Positions 48,101 to 56,006 of a stretch of DNA of 64,000 nucleotides are shown here, in pieces. The stretch spans positions 1,080,610-1,144,609 of the forward strand of contig NZ_CP091800.1 in assembly GCF_022024235.1 (NCBI RefSeq), in the 5' to 3' direction. Within the stretch, counting starts at the first letter, position 1; every line of letters starts with the position of its first letter. The translations under genes and the position numbers were made by a program. This DNA comes from Segatella baroniae B14. Lineage in GTDB: Bacteria; Bacteroidota; Bacteroidia; Bacteroidales; Bacteroidaceae. Below the pieces are notes generated by a model. It saw nothing but the letters and a program-made list of their open reading frames with translations, did not search any database and was not told where the DNA came from.

Positions 48101-48482
48101 GACCATACCCCACAACAACCACTTCGTCAAGTTGTGCGTTATCGTCTGTCATCTCTAACAGCATCTGTGACTGAGCTTTCACTTCCTTCGTCTGATATCC
48201 AAGATAAGATATCAGCAAGCGCGAACCCACTTTAACTGGTAGATTGAACTTACCATCTATATCGGTAACTGTTCCTACTGTAGACCCCTTCTCTACCACA
48301 ATAGCTCCGACAATCGGTTTGCCCTGGGCATCAACGACTCTACCTTCTATAGATTCAGACCGAGGTTCAACAGATAAGGGTACTGTTTCAATTGATGACG
48401 TCAGCGAAACTGCCCATCCATTTTGTATAGACAAAACAGAAGCTAAAAGAAAACATCCTTTCAATCCTAAATGTTGGATCAT
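45117..48482 (-). CDS. SusC/RagA-family TonB-dependent outer-membrane transporter (locus 2)
   Basis: This 1121-residue protein starts at the ATG at 48482, with the signal peptide MIQHLGLKGCFLLASVLSIQ. It has an N-terminal extension, a CarboxypepD_reg-like domain (about 46-110), the linker EVVVVGYGQQKKVNLTGAV from 120, the plug (LSIRGLGTLSNSQQSSPLVI) and the barrel ending WVVGLQVTF. It is the uptake channel of the second glycan locus. The GH2, GH3 and toroid proteins in the window are possible partners. A consensus -7 TATATTTG lies about 100 nt upstream. Confidence 0.93.
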   Translation of the reverse strand: MIQHLGLKGCFLLASVLSIQNGWAVSLTSSIETVPLSVEPRSESIEGRVVDAQGKPIVGAIVVEKGSTVGTVTDIDGKFNLPVKVGSRLLISYLGYQTKEVKAQSQMLLEMTDDNAQLDEVVVVGYGQQKKVNLTGAVANVDLEKTIGSRPAQDVAKALQGAVPGLTIINSNGSIDASPTLSIRGLGTLSNSQQSSPLVIVDGVPCDDMSLLNGNDIASISVLKDASSSAIYGSRAAFGVILITTKQANKGDKIKIRYDMQFGWDKATILPNFPSVATQLEAGIRAKARAGESTPELFGMYFDELLPYAKAWEEQNGGKKGYSLMQPYQSMDAVGDYRFDGAKALYYADYDIQDIWYNSHAPSTSHNLSISGSSNKTTYYFSAGYDRKVDIMKIDPDRRQRFNATLHLKTDLTDWLTIGLRSSFSRKKVDSKDTYSSIYQYIWRWGSYFVPSGYIEDVDGSTYDYRFIAMQKGAGDKSTIRDVLQMQAYAKAYITHDITLNADFTYQIENDNIKTSTKSIFGMNWSGTTPVYIVNNSNSSVTKENGKADRWTANAYLNYAHLFADKHNLNVMVGVNAEKLERDNFSAMRTQLYDENYPEFNLTYGDMAKAKITSATQDRASAGVFGRINYDYKGIYLLELNGRYDGSSRFREGHKWAFFPSLSAGYRFSEEKYFSPVKNIVSNGKLRFSFGQIGNEAVGDNMFLSTLEAYQTDWFVGTNQLSGLKIPTWVSPSLTWERIQTTNFGIDLGFLNNEFTLSFDLFQRLTKDMLAPGNALPSSVGAEAPYTNAGQLRSRGWELALAWRKQWNKNLSLYANFSISDTRVRVTRWNNTSQLVGHTGNTAYAYEGENWGDIWGFETDRYFTEEDFEGQNADGSWNYKAGIADQTGIQTGKFVFGPGDIKYKDLNGDGKINGGKGTLQDHGDLKVIGNQLPRYEYSFHLGGAYKGIDLDLFFQGVGKRDMWTISSFAFPLMRNADLALYANQTSYNIYDPANGIVNINQNNDFPCLWPGNDVAGNVAALADAGGSNNYYPQSRYLVDMSYLRLKSVTLGYTLPEGLTRKAHIESLRIYTSANNLFLLHKGNGNLPLDPEINDGNGIVYGGWGRTTPITRSWVVGLQVTF

Positions 48483-48581
48483 ATAATATTAGGTTTAATG
48501 CAAAAAAACTTATACTATAAAAATATTCCATGAAAAGTAACCATATACTGCGCCTTCTTCTCTATGAAATTATTTTTTTTG

Positions 48582-48589
48582 CAAATATA
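48582..48589 (-). promoter_or_regulatory. Promoter (-7) of SusC locus 2
   Basis: The complement reads TATATTTG followed by CAAAAA. The leader to the ATG at 48482 is about 95 nt. The rest of 48483-48835 is AT-rich; it holds one 8-bp hairpin (TACGCATG-AAAA-CATGCGTA, 48664-48683) and nothing else I can support. Confidence 0.5.
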
Positions 48590-48835
48590 GACATATTTTA
48601 CATTTAATTACACATAAAGAAGAAAAAAGATAGGTTTTTATGAAGAAAAATGAGTAAGAATTATACGCATGAAAACATGCGTAAGTTAAGGGCTAAGAAA
48701 AAACATTATAATTGGTATGATTTACTTGATATCACCTTGATATTACCGACGGTGGTCTAGTAATAGATCTTATCCGACATACTTTTTATTCTGATAAGAA
48801 GTTTTGTTCACTAAATTCAATAGTTCAACTTTATA

Positions 48836-49549
48836 TTATACAGCCCGGGTTATTCGGGCAAGATACTCATAATGATCGCCTTCTGCGAGTACTTCAAAAT
48901 CAAAACCCGCCTTTACAGCAGCATCACCTAATGTTTGCGCATCTATATAAAGCCATGGAAAAGGCTCACCAACAGTATCCTTATATTGCATTCGGTATGT
49001 TAGTTCACCAAAATAATTACTATCCTCAGGATATTCAATAAAGCCATCCTCATCTTCAAAAATATAACTGATATCCGAAGAATCGCACAATAACTGTCCA
49101 CCTGGTGCTAAAATACGTTTAAGATGTTCAAAAAAATCGGGTAATTGATCTATCGTGCCAACAATTCCAATACCATTCATCAGCATCAAAATGGTATCAT
49201 ACTGCTCAGTTACGGCAAAAAAATCTTGTTCAATAGCATGTTTTACACCACGCTGCACCATAACCTCGACTGAAAGCGGCGAGATATCAATGGCCACAAC
49301 ATTCTTGCCCTGCTCTTGCAAAACAAGTGAATGACAACCTGATGCTGCACCTACATCAAGAATACGCCCCTGAGCCCTATCAAGGGCCTGTTGCTCCCAT
49401 TTTGGCATTTCACCGTAAGTGCGAAAGAGCCACTCTACCGGTATTTCGTCTTCATCAAACATCGGTGAGAAAACTCGCAGTTTTCCAGCCTTATGGGTAT
49501 TATTATATTCGGCAATGGCTCTACCCATCGCATCGGTCTTACTATTCAT
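48836..49549 (-). CDS. Class I SAM-dependent methyltransferase
   Basis: I start at the ATG at 49549 (237 residues). A longer frame would start from a TTG inside the -7 promoter element TATCTTTG (complement of 49577-49584), so it cannot be translated. Motif I is ILDVGAASGCHSLVLQEQG (about 63-81), with the acidic residue VVAIDIS after it. Post-I and motif II follow (QYDTILMLMNGIGI), and later LAPGGQLLCDSSD. The domain is UbiE/COQ5-like, and the substrate (small molecule, rRNA or protein) cannot be told. It is divergent from the exonuclease gene, and the two promoters face away from each other over 80 bp. Confidence 0.82.
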   Translation of the reverse strand: MNSKTDAMGRAIAEYNNTHKAGKLRVFSPMFDEDEIPVEWLFRTYGEMPKWEQQALDRAQGRILDVGAASGCHSLVLQEQGKNVVAIDISPLSVEVMVQRGVKHAIEQDFFAVTEQYDTILMLMNGIGIVGTIDQLPDFFEHLKRILAPGGQLLCDSSDISYIFEDEDGFIEYPEDSNYFGELTYRMQYKDTVGEPFPWLYIDAQTLGDAAVKAGFDFEVLAEGDHYEYLARITRAV

Positions 49550-49576
49550 CTTTTTGTCGTATTTATATTTTGCCTG

Positions 49577-49584
49577 CAAAGATA
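49577..49584 (-). promoter_or_regulatory. Promoter (-7) of the methyltransferase gene
   Basis: TATCTTTG on the minus strand, about 28 nt before the chosen ATG; the leader would be short (about 22 nt). Confidence 0.55.
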
Positions 49585-49635
49585 CTTATTTTTATGCTAG
49601 CAACAGACGCATACGATCAAAAAGGTAAACAATTA

Positions 49636-49667
49636 TTTGGGTAATTCTCGACATTTGCGTACCTTTG
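49636..49667 (+). promoter_or_regulatory. Promoter of the exonuclease-BRCT gene
   Basis: TTTG at 49636-49639 and TACCTTTG at 49660-49667 are 20 nt apart, a canonical Bacteroidota promoter 28 nt before the start codon. Confidence 0.65.
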
Positions 49668-49695
49668 CATCTCAAATGAGCAAACGGTATATATT

Positions 49696-51138
49696 ATGAG
49701 TCTTATCATACGGCCTCATCAACAGGAAGAAACGGCTAAGGATAACATGTTTTGTCTAAAAATTATCAAGGTGCGATACACGAAAAGGCATCCTGATGGA
49801 CATACTGTTACACCTGTAGCACTTGAGCACGTAGAAGCACGTTTTGGTGCACGTCTCAAGGCCCGAGAACTTAAAAAGGCAAATGGTAAGGAAGGTAAGA
49901 AAACCGTTTACTTGGATGAGCAAGATCCTGAAAATCCATTACAGTTGGGTAATGGGTATATCCATACTTATGCCCTACAAGGCATCGAAAATGCTAAAGA
50001 TTTTGCCTTCAGTATCGAGAAAAAGCCGAAAAACAAAACCCATCTTCAACTTTGGTTAGCTTATATTCCGGCTGGCATGAAATATTTTAGCGGTGACACG
50101 CCATTGGGGGCCATAAAAAAGAAACAACCTAAAAAATGGGTAAAGGGGTATGCTTCAGAAGCAATTATCATGCATCGACAAATTACCTCTGTAGAAGAAT
50201 TGCAACAGCTCATTGACCATACACCTACACACTTGACCATGCCTCATAATATATTGGCCTTCGATTTTGAAGCTGTATATTATTCGCATAGCAGTAGGGC
50301 ATGCTCACTGGGTATCGCCCAGTTTATCGATGGAGAACTAACGCTGAGAAAAAATTTTATCAATCAGCCTCCAAATAATTATTATGACCCCGTTACTCCG
50401 ATGATACATCATCTGGAGCCAAAAGACACGGCCAATGCTCCTACCTTCGATAAAATATGGCCAAAAGTTAAACCATATTTTGACGAAGCTGATGTCATTT
50501 TGTATCATAGTAATAGTCCGTTTGACCCTGGTGTTCTCAAAGCGGAGTCTGAAGCTTACCAGCTAGGTATAGATCTCGATAAATATACCTTTGCCAGCTT
50601 GTTTGATGTATACCCTTACAAGTTGGAAGCAATTACGAAAGCATATCATCAAGATACATCACATCACCATGAGAGTGACGATGATGCCTATTATTGTGGC
50701 TGGCTCTACGTACAGCATCTGAAAGGTAACAAACCACTGGAAGATATCAAGCCTATCAATGATAAGCTGAAACAACCATATGCAAACGTATTTGTCAATC
50801 ATCCAACCTTGAAGGGTGACCTACTGATTAAAGACCTGAAAAATGCAGATCCCAATAGTCCATACTACGATAAAAAAGTAGTTATCACGGGAGTTTTCTA
50901 TCAAGGAGCCGATAAGCAGAATGTTATCGACCGCATAGATATTGCACGACAGTTGAAAGCTTGCGGTGCTGACATCGATCTTAAAGTATCAGAAGCTACA
51001 GACTTCGTTTTCGTTGGCAAAGAAGCTGGTGCTGCCAAACTCAGAAATATCAAAAAGTATGGCATTAAAACACTGGGACAAAAGGATGTGGAGACTCTCA
51101 TGAAAATAAAAATACCCACCAAGAAGAATACAAAATAA
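49696..51138 (+). CDS. DnaQ-like 3'-5' exonuclease with C-terminal BRCT domain
   Basis: A 480-residue cytoplasmic protein. After a basic N-terminal region (1-185), an RNase H-fold exonuclease carries LAFDFEAVYYS (DxE, exo I, near 195), YHSNSPFDPGVL (exo II region, near 275-286) and HESDDDAYYCGWL (exo III, H-x4-D type, near 325-337). The last 90 residues form a BRCT domain (VVITGVFYQGADKQNVID...), as in NAD-dependent DNA ligases. The pair of domains suggests DNA repair or processing of 3' ends. The N-terminal region, rich in Lys and Glu, is not recognised. Expression is from its own promoter. Confidence 0.78.
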   Translation: MSLIIRPHQQEETAKDNMFCLKIIKVRYTKRHPDGHTVTPVALEHVEARFGARLKARELKKANGKEGKKTVYLDEQDPENPLQLGNGYIHTYALQGIENAKDFAFSIEKKPKNKTHLQLWLAYIPAGMKYFSGDTPLGAIKKKQPKKWVKGYASEAIIMHRQITSVEELQQLIDHTPTHLTMPHNILAFDFEAVYYSHSSRACSLGIAQFIDGELTLRKNFINQPPNNYYDPVTPMIHHLEPKDTANAPTFDKIWPKVKPYFDEADVILYHSNSPFDPGVLKAESEAYQLGIDLDKYTFASLFDVYPYKLEAITKAYHQDTSHHHESDDDAYYCGWLYVQHLKGNKPLEDIKPINDKLKQPYANVFVNHPTLKGDLLIKDLKNADPNSPYYDKKVVITGVFYQGADKQNVIDRIDIARQLKACGADIDLKVSEATDFVFVGKEAGAAKLRNIKKYGIKTLGQKDVETLMKIKIPTKKNTK

Positions 51139-51190
51139 ACGAAAGAAATATAATTCATATCAAAACATCTTTTTTTTAATAGCCAAAATC

Positions 51191-51221
51191 TTGCATTATT
51201 CAAAGAATAAATTTATCTTTG
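51191..51221 (+). promoter_or_regulatory. Promoter upstream of the sensor kinase
   Basis: TTG (51191-51193) and TATCTTTG (51214-51221) are spaced 20 nt apart. Transcription would begin near 51228, giving a leader of about 208 nt before the kinase ATG. The leader holds a short frame and nested GCATG/CATGC repeats near 51357-51376. Confidence 0.55.
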
Positions 51222-51272
51222 TAATATGACATTCTATTAACTTTCAAATATTGTACTAAAGAGCTATTTACT

Positions 51273-51386
51273 ATGGATGAATTATTAAAACACATAAATT
51301 ATATTCGTAATGCTAGACTTCTGCTCGATATTGAGCTCACGGATGGGTATGCTCTACCATGCATGGTATCCATGCACTTGAATTAA
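51273..51386 (+). CDS. Possible 37-residue leader peptide before the sensor kinase
   Basis: An ATG 45 nt after the predicted transcription start opens a 37-codon frame beginning MDELLKHINYIRNARLLLDI, ending 49 nt before the kinase start. It has no recognised motif. It could be a small protein, a regulatory upstream frame or chance; only its position within the leader supports it. Confidence 0.25.
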   Translation: MDELLKHINYIRNARLLLDIELTDGYALPCMVSMHLN

Positions 51387-51435
51387 TATATTATAAAGAC
51401 ATTTAGAGGGTAAAACCACCGCATGGCATTTAAAG

Positions 51436-53427
51436 ATGAAACACTTTTTTTCTAGAAACGTTATAGGGATACTATGCCTCATAAGCGTATTTGCGCTTAT
51501 AGGATGTGAAGAGCATAATCCAAATGGACATTACGCACAAGATGTGCGCCAAGAGATGGATAGCCTCATAAAAGCAACCGAGGATACCGCTGCATTATTG
51601 GGATTGCTCGATAAATATAAAGCAGAAAATAATATTCTTGGACAAGAGGTTACACTTCGTGAATTAGGGAGCCAAAACCGTTTGGCTGGTCACTTCTATA
51701 CTGCTATAAAATATTTATACCAGGCTTATGAGATAGCTAATGACAACAATGATACCATCGAAATTTCTCACATCTGCAACCAGCTAGCAGTCAACTTTGG
51801 ACGGATGGGTATGCTCGACCAAGCTACTCGCTATCATCTAACAGCCTTACACTACATTTCCTCTTATTCTGACTTTAAAAATCCGAACAATTATAAGCAA
51901 TATCTTAGCGCCATTAATGGTATTGGCAAAATATATCTGCTTCATAATAATTACAAAGCTGCTGATTCTGTTTTCCATAAATCATTAGCTGGTGAAAAGA
52001 AGATAAATAGCAGAAGAGGTATTGCTATCAATATGTCTAAGCTAGGACAAAGCAAACAGAAACAAGGTCAGATTGACTCGGCTTTGTATTACTACAAGAA
52101 ATCTATGGATGCGAATTTACAAGACCACAATACGCTGGGTATTGGACTTTCACATTCTAACTATGGCAGTCTATATTTGCAACAAGGAAAATACGACAAA
52201 GCTATCGAGGAATTTAAACTCGCCAGCGACTATTTGATAAAGACAACAGATACCTGGTACTGGTTGGAACCTATTCTAAATTTGGCAAAAGCCTATATCG
52301 CCAAGGGCGAATTCGAAGCAGCTAAGGCACAACTTGATAAAGCACAAAAACTAACCAACGAAGTACATGCAATGGAATACAAAGCGCGCCTCTATGAGTG
52401 TTTTCATGACCTATATAAGAAGCAGGGCAACTATAAGGAAGCGCTTAATAATTATACACGCAGTACAATGTTTCGTGATAGCATGCATTTCTGCAATGAA
52501 AAAGACCGTATCCATATACTTTACGAAAATTTGGATCAAACTAGAAAGAAGCAAGAATTGGCTAAACTTGCTAGTGATTACAAATTGGAAAAAAGCAAAC
52601 GTATCTATACCGCTTTAGGTTCGGCTATCATTGTGTTACTTCTGATTATACTGCTCACTATCATGATTAATCTGCTCAAGGCTCGTAAGCAGCGTAATGA
52701 GTTGCAAAAGCAATTGGAACTTACGCGTTTAAACTTCTTTCGAAATGTAACTCATGAACTCCGCACTCCGCTCACTATCGTTATTGGTATGAGTGAAGAC
52801 TTGATGGAAAACGAAAAGCCTAGCATGTCAATAATACAAAAATATTTAGCACGCATTAATCGACAGGGTAAAGTTATGCTCGAACTGGTTAACCAGTTGA
52901 TGGATTTCAACAAGGTAACAAGTGAAATTGGACTAAAACAAAATTATCGCCATGGCGATGTCATCGCACATATCGCTGGAATTCTCGAAGATTGCGAAGA
53001 ACTCTGTCACATGAAGCAAATACAGCTGTCGCTTGCTCGATATGAGCCTGAGGTTAATATGGATTACGAACCTGACTTCATAACTAAGATTCTTCGTAAC
53101 TTAATTAACAATGCTTGCAAATTTTGTCCTGAAGAAGGGGGTATTATCCGTGTAACTACCCAAGTAGAAAACAATAACTTGCTTGTCCGAGTAAAAGATA
53201 ACGGTATTGGTATGGACGAAGAAGCATGTAAACATGTTTTCGAACCTTACTGGCAAAGCAAAGATGGCTCTCAGAAAAAATCAAGTACGGGTATTGGTTT
53301 GGCATTGGCCAATAGGCTGGTATTAGCCATGAATGGTACTATCAGCGTAGAAAGTGCTTTGGGTACTGGCACTACCTTCTCGTTCACATTGCCTTTAAAA
53401 CATAAAGAAAAAGCAAAATCGAATTAA
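51436..53427 (+). CDS. TPR-containing membrane sensor histidine kinase (orphan)
   Basis: The 663-residue protein has a lipoprotein-like signal (MKHFFSRNVIGILCLISVFA...LIGC) and a periplasmic region of tetratricopeptide repeats (about 70-360, e.g. GSLYLQQGKYDKAIEEF). One transmembrane segment follows at about 396-416. The cytoplasmic HisKA domain has the phosphoacceptor H440 in NVTHELRTPLT, and the HATPase domain carries the N, G1 and G2 boxes (NLINNACKF, DNGIGM, STGIGLALA). It lacks the receiver and AraC domains of hybrid two-component systems, and no response regulator gene adjoins it, so its partner must be elsewhere. TPR sensors of this type in Bacteroidota respond to envelope or nutritional signals. 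Confidence 0.88.
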   Translation: MKHFFSRNVIGILCLISVFALIGCEEHNPNGHYAQDVRQEMDSLIKATEDTAALLGLLDKYKAENNILGQEVTLRELGSQNRLAGHFYTAIKYLYQAYEIANDNNDTIEISHICNQLAVNFGRMGMLDQATRYHLTALHYISSYSDFKNPNNYKQYLSAINGIGKIYLLHNNYKAADSVFHKSLAGEKKINSRRGIAINMSKLGQSKQKQGQIDSALYYYKKSMDANLQDHNTLGIGLSHSNYGSLYLQQGKYDKAIEEFKLASDYLIKTTDTWYWLEPILNLAKAYIAKGEFEAAKAQLDKAQKLTNEVHAMEYKARLYECFHDLYKKQGNYKEALNNYTRSTMFRDSMHFCNEKDRIHILYENLDQTRKKQELAKLASDYKLEKSKRIYTALGSAIIVLLLIILLTIMINLLKARKQRNELQKQLELTRLNFFRNVTHELRTPLTIVIGMSEDLMENEKPSMSIIQKYLARINRQGKVMLELVNQLMDFNKVTSEIGLKQNYRHGDVIAHIAGILEDCEELCHMKQIQLSLARYEPEVNMDYEPDFITKILRNLINNACKFCPEEGGIIRVTTQVENNNLLVRVKDNGIGMDEEACKHVFEPYWQSKDGSQKKSSTGIGLALANRLVLAMNGTISVESALGTGTTFSFTLPLKHKEKAKSN

Positions 53428-53447
53428 ATAAATCATACAGAAAGCAA

Positions 53448-53481
53448 AAAACGAATTCACAACAGAGTGGATTCGTTTTTT
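53448..53481 (+). terminator. Rho-independent terminator of the sensor kinase gene
   Basis: AAAACGAATTCAC pairs with GTGGATTCGTTTT (one wobble position) around AACAGA, followed by a T run at 53475-53481. It lies 21 nt after the kinase stop codon. Confidence 0.85.
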
Positions 53482-53502
53482 ATACTCATATAAAGTATCT
53501 AC

Positions 53503-53728
53503 AAAAAATAAAGCGAAGAATATCTTCTCCGCCTAACCAAAGAGGTCAGCCTCACGGCCGAATCCTCATAATCTAAACTTGTCTATTGTCGTTCTAACAA
53601 TCTTATTTGCTTTTTACCTCAAAGCAACAAACTATAATAAAATCTAAAACCTAAACAATCTAAACCTAAAAACTAATAACCAAAACTTGAATATTCTCTC
53701 TCTACAAGTTGTTTTATTGTCTCTCTCG
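53503..53728 (-). ncRNA. Candidate structured non-coding RNA (about 225 nt)
   Basis: On the minus strand TTTG, a 20-nt spacer and TACTTTTG (complement of 53735-53742) make a canonical promoter that points into a gene-free stretch. The transcript would end at a Rho-independent terminator: stem GCGGAGAA/TTCTTCGC with one G-U pair (53513-53532), followed by TTTATTTTTT. Just before it, 53542-53567 folds as GAGG/CCTC enclosing TCGGCC/GGCTGA capped by a GTGA (GNRA) tetraloop. No reading frame longer than five codons from an ATG is present in the 3' part, and none is credible elsewhere. It is convergent with the sensor kinase. I do not recognise an Rfam family; 6S-like or sRNA functions are open. 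Confidence 0.6.
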
Positions 53729-53734
53729 ACACTG

Positions 53735-53766
53735 CAAAAGTATAACTATCTAAAATAATAGCCAAA
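53735..53766 (-). promoter_or_regulatory. Promoter of the candidate ncRNA
   Basis: TTTG and TACTTTTG with a 20-nt spacer on the minus strand, one of the best promoter matches in the window, with no protein gene downstream of it. Confidence 0.65.
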
Positions 53767-53853
53767 TAGATACCAACTAAAAATATGTTATACAGCATAT
53801 TCTTGACCTATATCAAATATTTGTGTGCGAACACATGCAATAATAATCTATTA

Positions 53854-55188
53854 TTATCGATTTACATGCCAGCGCATACCTAAATGAAGATTAAAGATAA
53901 ATGGATTTTCTGTATAGCTAGACAGTACTCCACTTCCATTCTTAAAATAGTAATTGGCACCTGGCTCGACATAAAGGCTCAGATTATCAGATATATGATA
54001 TTCTGCTCCGACCGCAACATTCGTACTAAATACAGGGCGACGCTCTGACACGTTCTCCGCCTCAGAAGACTTTTTTTCTGATAGTTTCTGATCCTTCTGC
54101 ATCAAATATCCCTCCATACGATGCTCGGCCTTACCACTTACTAACTTCTCAGCTTCAACACCACCTGTTACATAGATATTAAAATGCGGATTACGCCAGA
54201 AACTATAACTTACACTCAAAGGAATACCAACGTAATGAAGTTTCTGATCGGTTACCGATTGATAAAAACGTACATCCTCTGTAAATTCACTATGCAGATA
54301 ACTATATGTTAGTCCTGCAAGTAAACTCCATTTCGGATTCAACTGATAGCGTACAGACACTCCTACCTTAACAGGCTGATGATGCTTCGCTTTCACTGTA
54401 GGCATAGCCGCTTGTATAAATTCCTTATTATAAATCTGTGTCAAGGCCTCATCAATATATTCATGAGTATCCATCGCATCAAAACTACATATGGAAGTAG
54501 AGGCGTATACCATCGCCATTTGCTGAGCAGAACTATTCCCTGTCATACTACTACCATACCAAGCTCCCAATGATAATGTTTCATCTACCTGTTGCCTCTT
54601 GACAGATGCCTTAGATGTATTCTGGGCATATAAAGAAGTACTTGGTTTACGGATAATAATACTAGCTGAAGTCGATTCATGAGATTCGTCGTCTGAAAAA
54701 GGAGTTACTTGTGCATGCTCAGAAGTACTATTGTGATAATCCTCTTGAATATCTTCTTTTAGACATCCTTGCAGACTGTATTCTTGATCTCTATCAGAAA
54801 CAAGATATCGATGATTACTCATAGGATATAATGAAGCCAACACATGAGAATTTTCTTGCTCCTTACTATCCACTTCAGTAATACCATGTTTTGAGCTATT
54901 TGTAGAATTTACACGTGCCGTGTGAACAATGGAATTAGACGATACACTTCGGTTGTTATTCCACTCCACAATACCAATACCAGCAATAGCAAGCAGCGCT
55001 GCAACTGCCACCTTCCACCATATTTGCCGTTTATATCCAATTACCGGTTTCTTTACGGGTACATTCTGATTAGGCATCACACCTCTACGACACATTTCTT
55101 GCTTAATGTCATCGAGTAAACCTTCTGGCGCATCTTTCCGATAGTCGCCAAGCTGGTTTTTCAAATCGTCCATCCACTTATCATTCAT
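53854..55188 (-). CDS. Inner-membrane/barrel fusion protein partnered with ECF sigma factor
   Basis: I use the ATG at 55188 (444 residues), which overlaps the sigma gene stop by 8 nt; ATG 55194 is also possible. The N-terminal 55 residues are acidic and helical (DLKNQLGDYRKDAPEGLLDD), as in short anti-sigma domains. One transmembrane segment follows (KVAVAALLAIAGIGIVEW, about 59-76). A Ser/Thr/His-rich linker of almost 190 residues precedes a C-terminal outer-membrane barrel (about 265-444, ending FNLHLGMRWHVNR). This layout is known in Bacteroidota sigma operons. It would span from cytoplasm to outer membrane and could pass envelope signals to the sigma factor; the signalling role is inference. 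Confidence 0.75.
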   Translation of the reverse strand: MNDKWMDDLKNQLGDYRKDAPEGLLDDIKQEMCRRGVMPNQNVPVKKPVIGYKRQIWWKVAVAALLAIAGIGIVEWNNNRSVSSNSIVHTARVNSTNSSKHGITEVDSKEQENSHVLASLYPMSNHRYLVSDRDQEYSLQGCLKEDIQEDYHNSTSEHAQVTPFSDDESHESTSASIIIRKPSTSLYAQNTSKASVKRQQVDETLSLGAWYGSSMTGNSSAQQMAMVYASTSICSFDAMDTHEYIDEALTQIYNKEFIQAAMPTVKAKHHQPVKVGVSVRYQLNPKWSLLAGLTYSYLHSEFTEDVRFYQSVTDQKLHYVGIPLSVSYSFWRNPHFNIYVTGGVEAEKLVSGKAEHRMEGYLMQKDQKLSEKKSSEAENVSERRPVFSTNVAVGAEYHISDNLSLYVEPGANYYFKNGSGVLSSYTENPFIFNLHLGMRWHVNR

Positions 55189-55741
55189 ACCCATACCTTT
55201 TATAATCCTTAATAAACTTAGCCAACATATTTTTGGCTCTGTGTAGTTGAGAAGCCGATGTATCTGGTTTTATATTCAGCATCTCAGCTATCTCCTTATG
55301 ACTTTTCCCTTCTATAACATAGAGATTAAGCACTGTACGATAACCATCTGGCAGTTGTCTAATCAAGCGAGTTAATACATCTCCACTCAAGCCTTCTGTA
55401 TCAGGTTCCTCATCTGGAATATCAGGCGGATCCACATCAACAACAAAGGTGTTCTGCTTTTGCCTGCGAAGAAATAGTAAACATTCATTAATTGCTATCT
55501 TGGTTACCCATGCTCGTAGCGATCCCTTTCCTCGATAATCAAAACTATTCATTCGAGTAAAAATCTTGATGAAACTCTCTTGAAGTACATCTTTAAGATC
55601 GTCATCATGGACGATATATCGACAGCAAACTCCAGTAAGATAATTTGCATATGCAGCATATAGCCGATCCATCGCAGAAGTTTCTCCTCGACGGAACTTC
55701 TCGACTATCGCTATCTCTATATCGTTTCCCAGATTATTCAT
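55181..55741 (-). CDS. ECF-type RNA polymerase sigma factor
   Basis: The 186-residue protein has sigma region 2 (about 25-95, with DDLKDVLQESFIKIFTRM and GSLRAWVTKIAINECLLFLR) and region 4 (about 120-175, with LPDGYRTVLNLYVIEGKSHK and EIAEMLNIKPDTSASQLHRA). It belongs to the sigma-70-like ECF factors of Bacteroidota. It is the first gene of a two-gene unit, and the overlapping downstream gene encodes the likely membrane regulator. It probably transcribes a small envelope regulon, perhaps including its own operon or the lipoprotein gene downstream on the other strand. Confidence 0.92.
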   Translation of the reverse strand: MNNLGNDIEIAIVEKFRRGETSAMDRLYAAYANYLTGVCCRYIVHDDDLKDVLQESFIKIFTRMNSFDYRGKGSLRAWVTKIAINECLLFLRRQKQNTFVVDVDPPDIPDEEPDTEGLSGDVLTRLIRQLPDGYRTVLNLYVIEGKSHKEIAEMLNIKPDTSASQLHRAKNMLAKFIKDYKRYGYE

Positions 55742-56006
55742 AATTTTTCATCCGAATGCACACTAGCCAAACGGATATAAAAAAGATTTCTTGTCTTATT
55801 ATTTAATTATTATCTTATAAATACGAAAAAAGAGTGAATCTTGCATCTATGTTTCATAAAAAAATTTTTTTTTATATCTACAAGCAAGATTCTCGAAGTT
55901 ATTGCATTTAGAGAGTGTATGAAGGCTGAAAATGCAATAACCAATTACGGCATATCAGTAGGAAAATACAAGAAACCAATAATAATAAACAAAAACAAAA
56001 ACAAAA

